A DNA stretch of 6,958 bases from contig CATPAW010000055.1 of assembly GCA_955652255.1 (NCBI GenBank), forward strand, positions 1-6,958. Reading direction: 5' to 3'. The translations under genes were made by a program, and so were the position numbers. The notes beneath the pieces are model-generated. The model worked only from the letters and a program-made list of their open reading frames with translations, was not told the DNA's origin and did not search any database. Positions 6,652 through 6,958 of the stretch are shown here, in pieces (positions within the stretch are counted from its first letter, which is position 1; each line of letters starts with the position of its first letter). Source of the DNA: an uncultured Chthoniobacterales bacterium (GTDB lineage: Bacteria; Verrucomicrobiota; Verrucomicrobiia; Chthoniobacterales; UBA10450).

Positions 6652-6958
6652 TCACGCCACGGAAGCGACTTCGGGTTCCGGCACCGGCGAAACAGGATGG
6701 TCGCATACGTGCCGCCCGGCCACGGTCAAAATCGAGAAGGCGCCGGTCCCGTAAATTATCGAAGCGATAGCTAGGGCGGTGCGCATTCCGATCAAATCTG
6801 AAAAGCCAGTGACGATGAGCCCGGCGATCGGCATCAATCCGAAAAAGCTCAGACCGAAGACCGCGGACACGCGACCGCGCAAATGGGCCGGCGCATGTTC
6901 CTGCACGATTGTGTTCGCGAGTCCGAAGTTCATCGAGAGCGCGATCGCCAGCACACCC
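6652..6958 (-). CDS. Major facilitator transporter, C-terminal end (5' part cut off by window edge)
   Basis: Only the last 101 residues are present; the frame is open to the window edge, so no start is assigned. A GTG at 6954 lies inside the hydrophobic segment and should not be taken as the start. The visible part has a helix ending in FGLANTIVQ, the loop HAPAHLRGRVSAV, and two further membrane helices (FFGLMPIAGLIVTGF and TALAIASIIYGTGAFSIL). It finishes with a short, Pro/Val-rich cytosolic tail. The Q-x-x-x-P-x-x-L-RGRV loop followed by G-x-x-P-x-x-G is characteristic of the last helices of MFS exporters of the EntS/transmembrane-effector type (MFS_3 family), which pump siderophores, drugs or metabolites outward. 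The cargo is unknown. The gene stops 18 bases before the TIM-barrel gene and is probably co-transcribed with it. Confidence 0.85.
   Translation of the reverse strand, partial: GVLAIALSMNFGLANTIVQEHAPAHLRGRVSAVFGLSFFGLMPIAGLIVTGFSDLIGMRTALAIASIIYGTGAFSILTVAGRHVCDHPVSPVPEPEVASVA

Noticed and set aside
6190..6774. Plus-strand open frame of 194 codons
   Set aside because: It is antisense to the TIM-barrel and transporter genes, has no domain signature or start context, and would read across the boundary of two well-supported genes.
6952..6954. GTG as start of a short 100-residue membrane protein
   Set aside because: The frame continues to the window edge and the sequence matches only the last helices of an MFS transporter, so this is an internal Val codon of a truncated gene.
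1..6958. CRISPR array, tRNA/rRNA gene, insertion sequence or toxin-antitoxin pair
   Set aside because: No repeat-spacer periodicity, RNA-gene-like segment, transposase frame, terminal inverted repeats or small paired genes were seen; coding sequence fills nearly the whole window.

Overview
The window looks like one continuous, tightly packed run of eight genes, all read from the minus strand (transcription runs from high to low coordinates). There are six complete genes with one truncated gene at each edge. The longest gap between genes is 22 bases. Three junctions are four-base ATGA start/stop overlaps. No intergenic stretch is long enough to hold an obvious promoter or terminator, so any operon promoter lies beyond the high-coordinate edge or inside a gene. 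A signal-peptide-bearing beta-barrel protein shows a Gram-negative envelope. The moderately high GC, the weak or absent Shine-Dalgarno sequences and the gene flavours (amicyanin-like cupredoxin with a carboxypeptidase-regulatory-like tail, stand-alone RibD-type reductase, UPF0104-type membrane protein) would fit a soil or freshwater Verrucomicrobiota-like bacterium. That placement is inferred from general impression, not from a marker gene.

Layout in transcription order: the 3' end of a major-facilitator transporter (6958-6652); a xylose-isomerase-like TIM-barrel protein (6633-5722); a polytopic flippase-like/LPG-synthase-TM protein (5725-4697); a RibD C-terminal-type reductase (about 4719-3949); a secreted cupredoxin (3939-3295); a membrane sensor histidine kinase (3298-1511); an outer-membrane beta-barrel protein (1514-297); and the 5' end of an OmpR-type response regulator (274-1, receiver domain only).

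The window falls into two parts. The first four genes look like small-molecule, sugar or lipid metabolism and transport, with no clear shared pathway. The last four form a coherent envelope module: a periplasmic copper-type protein, a kinase with a large extracytoplasmic sensor region, an outer-membrane channel or barrel, and the probable partner regulator. The most interesting reading is that cupredoxin, kinase, barrel and regulator form a dedicated envelope redox- or copper-responsive circuit. The cupredoxin and the barrel would be input, output or cargo of the two-component system. This is inferred from gene order and from visible ligand and kinase motifs; nothing in the sequence names the ligand.
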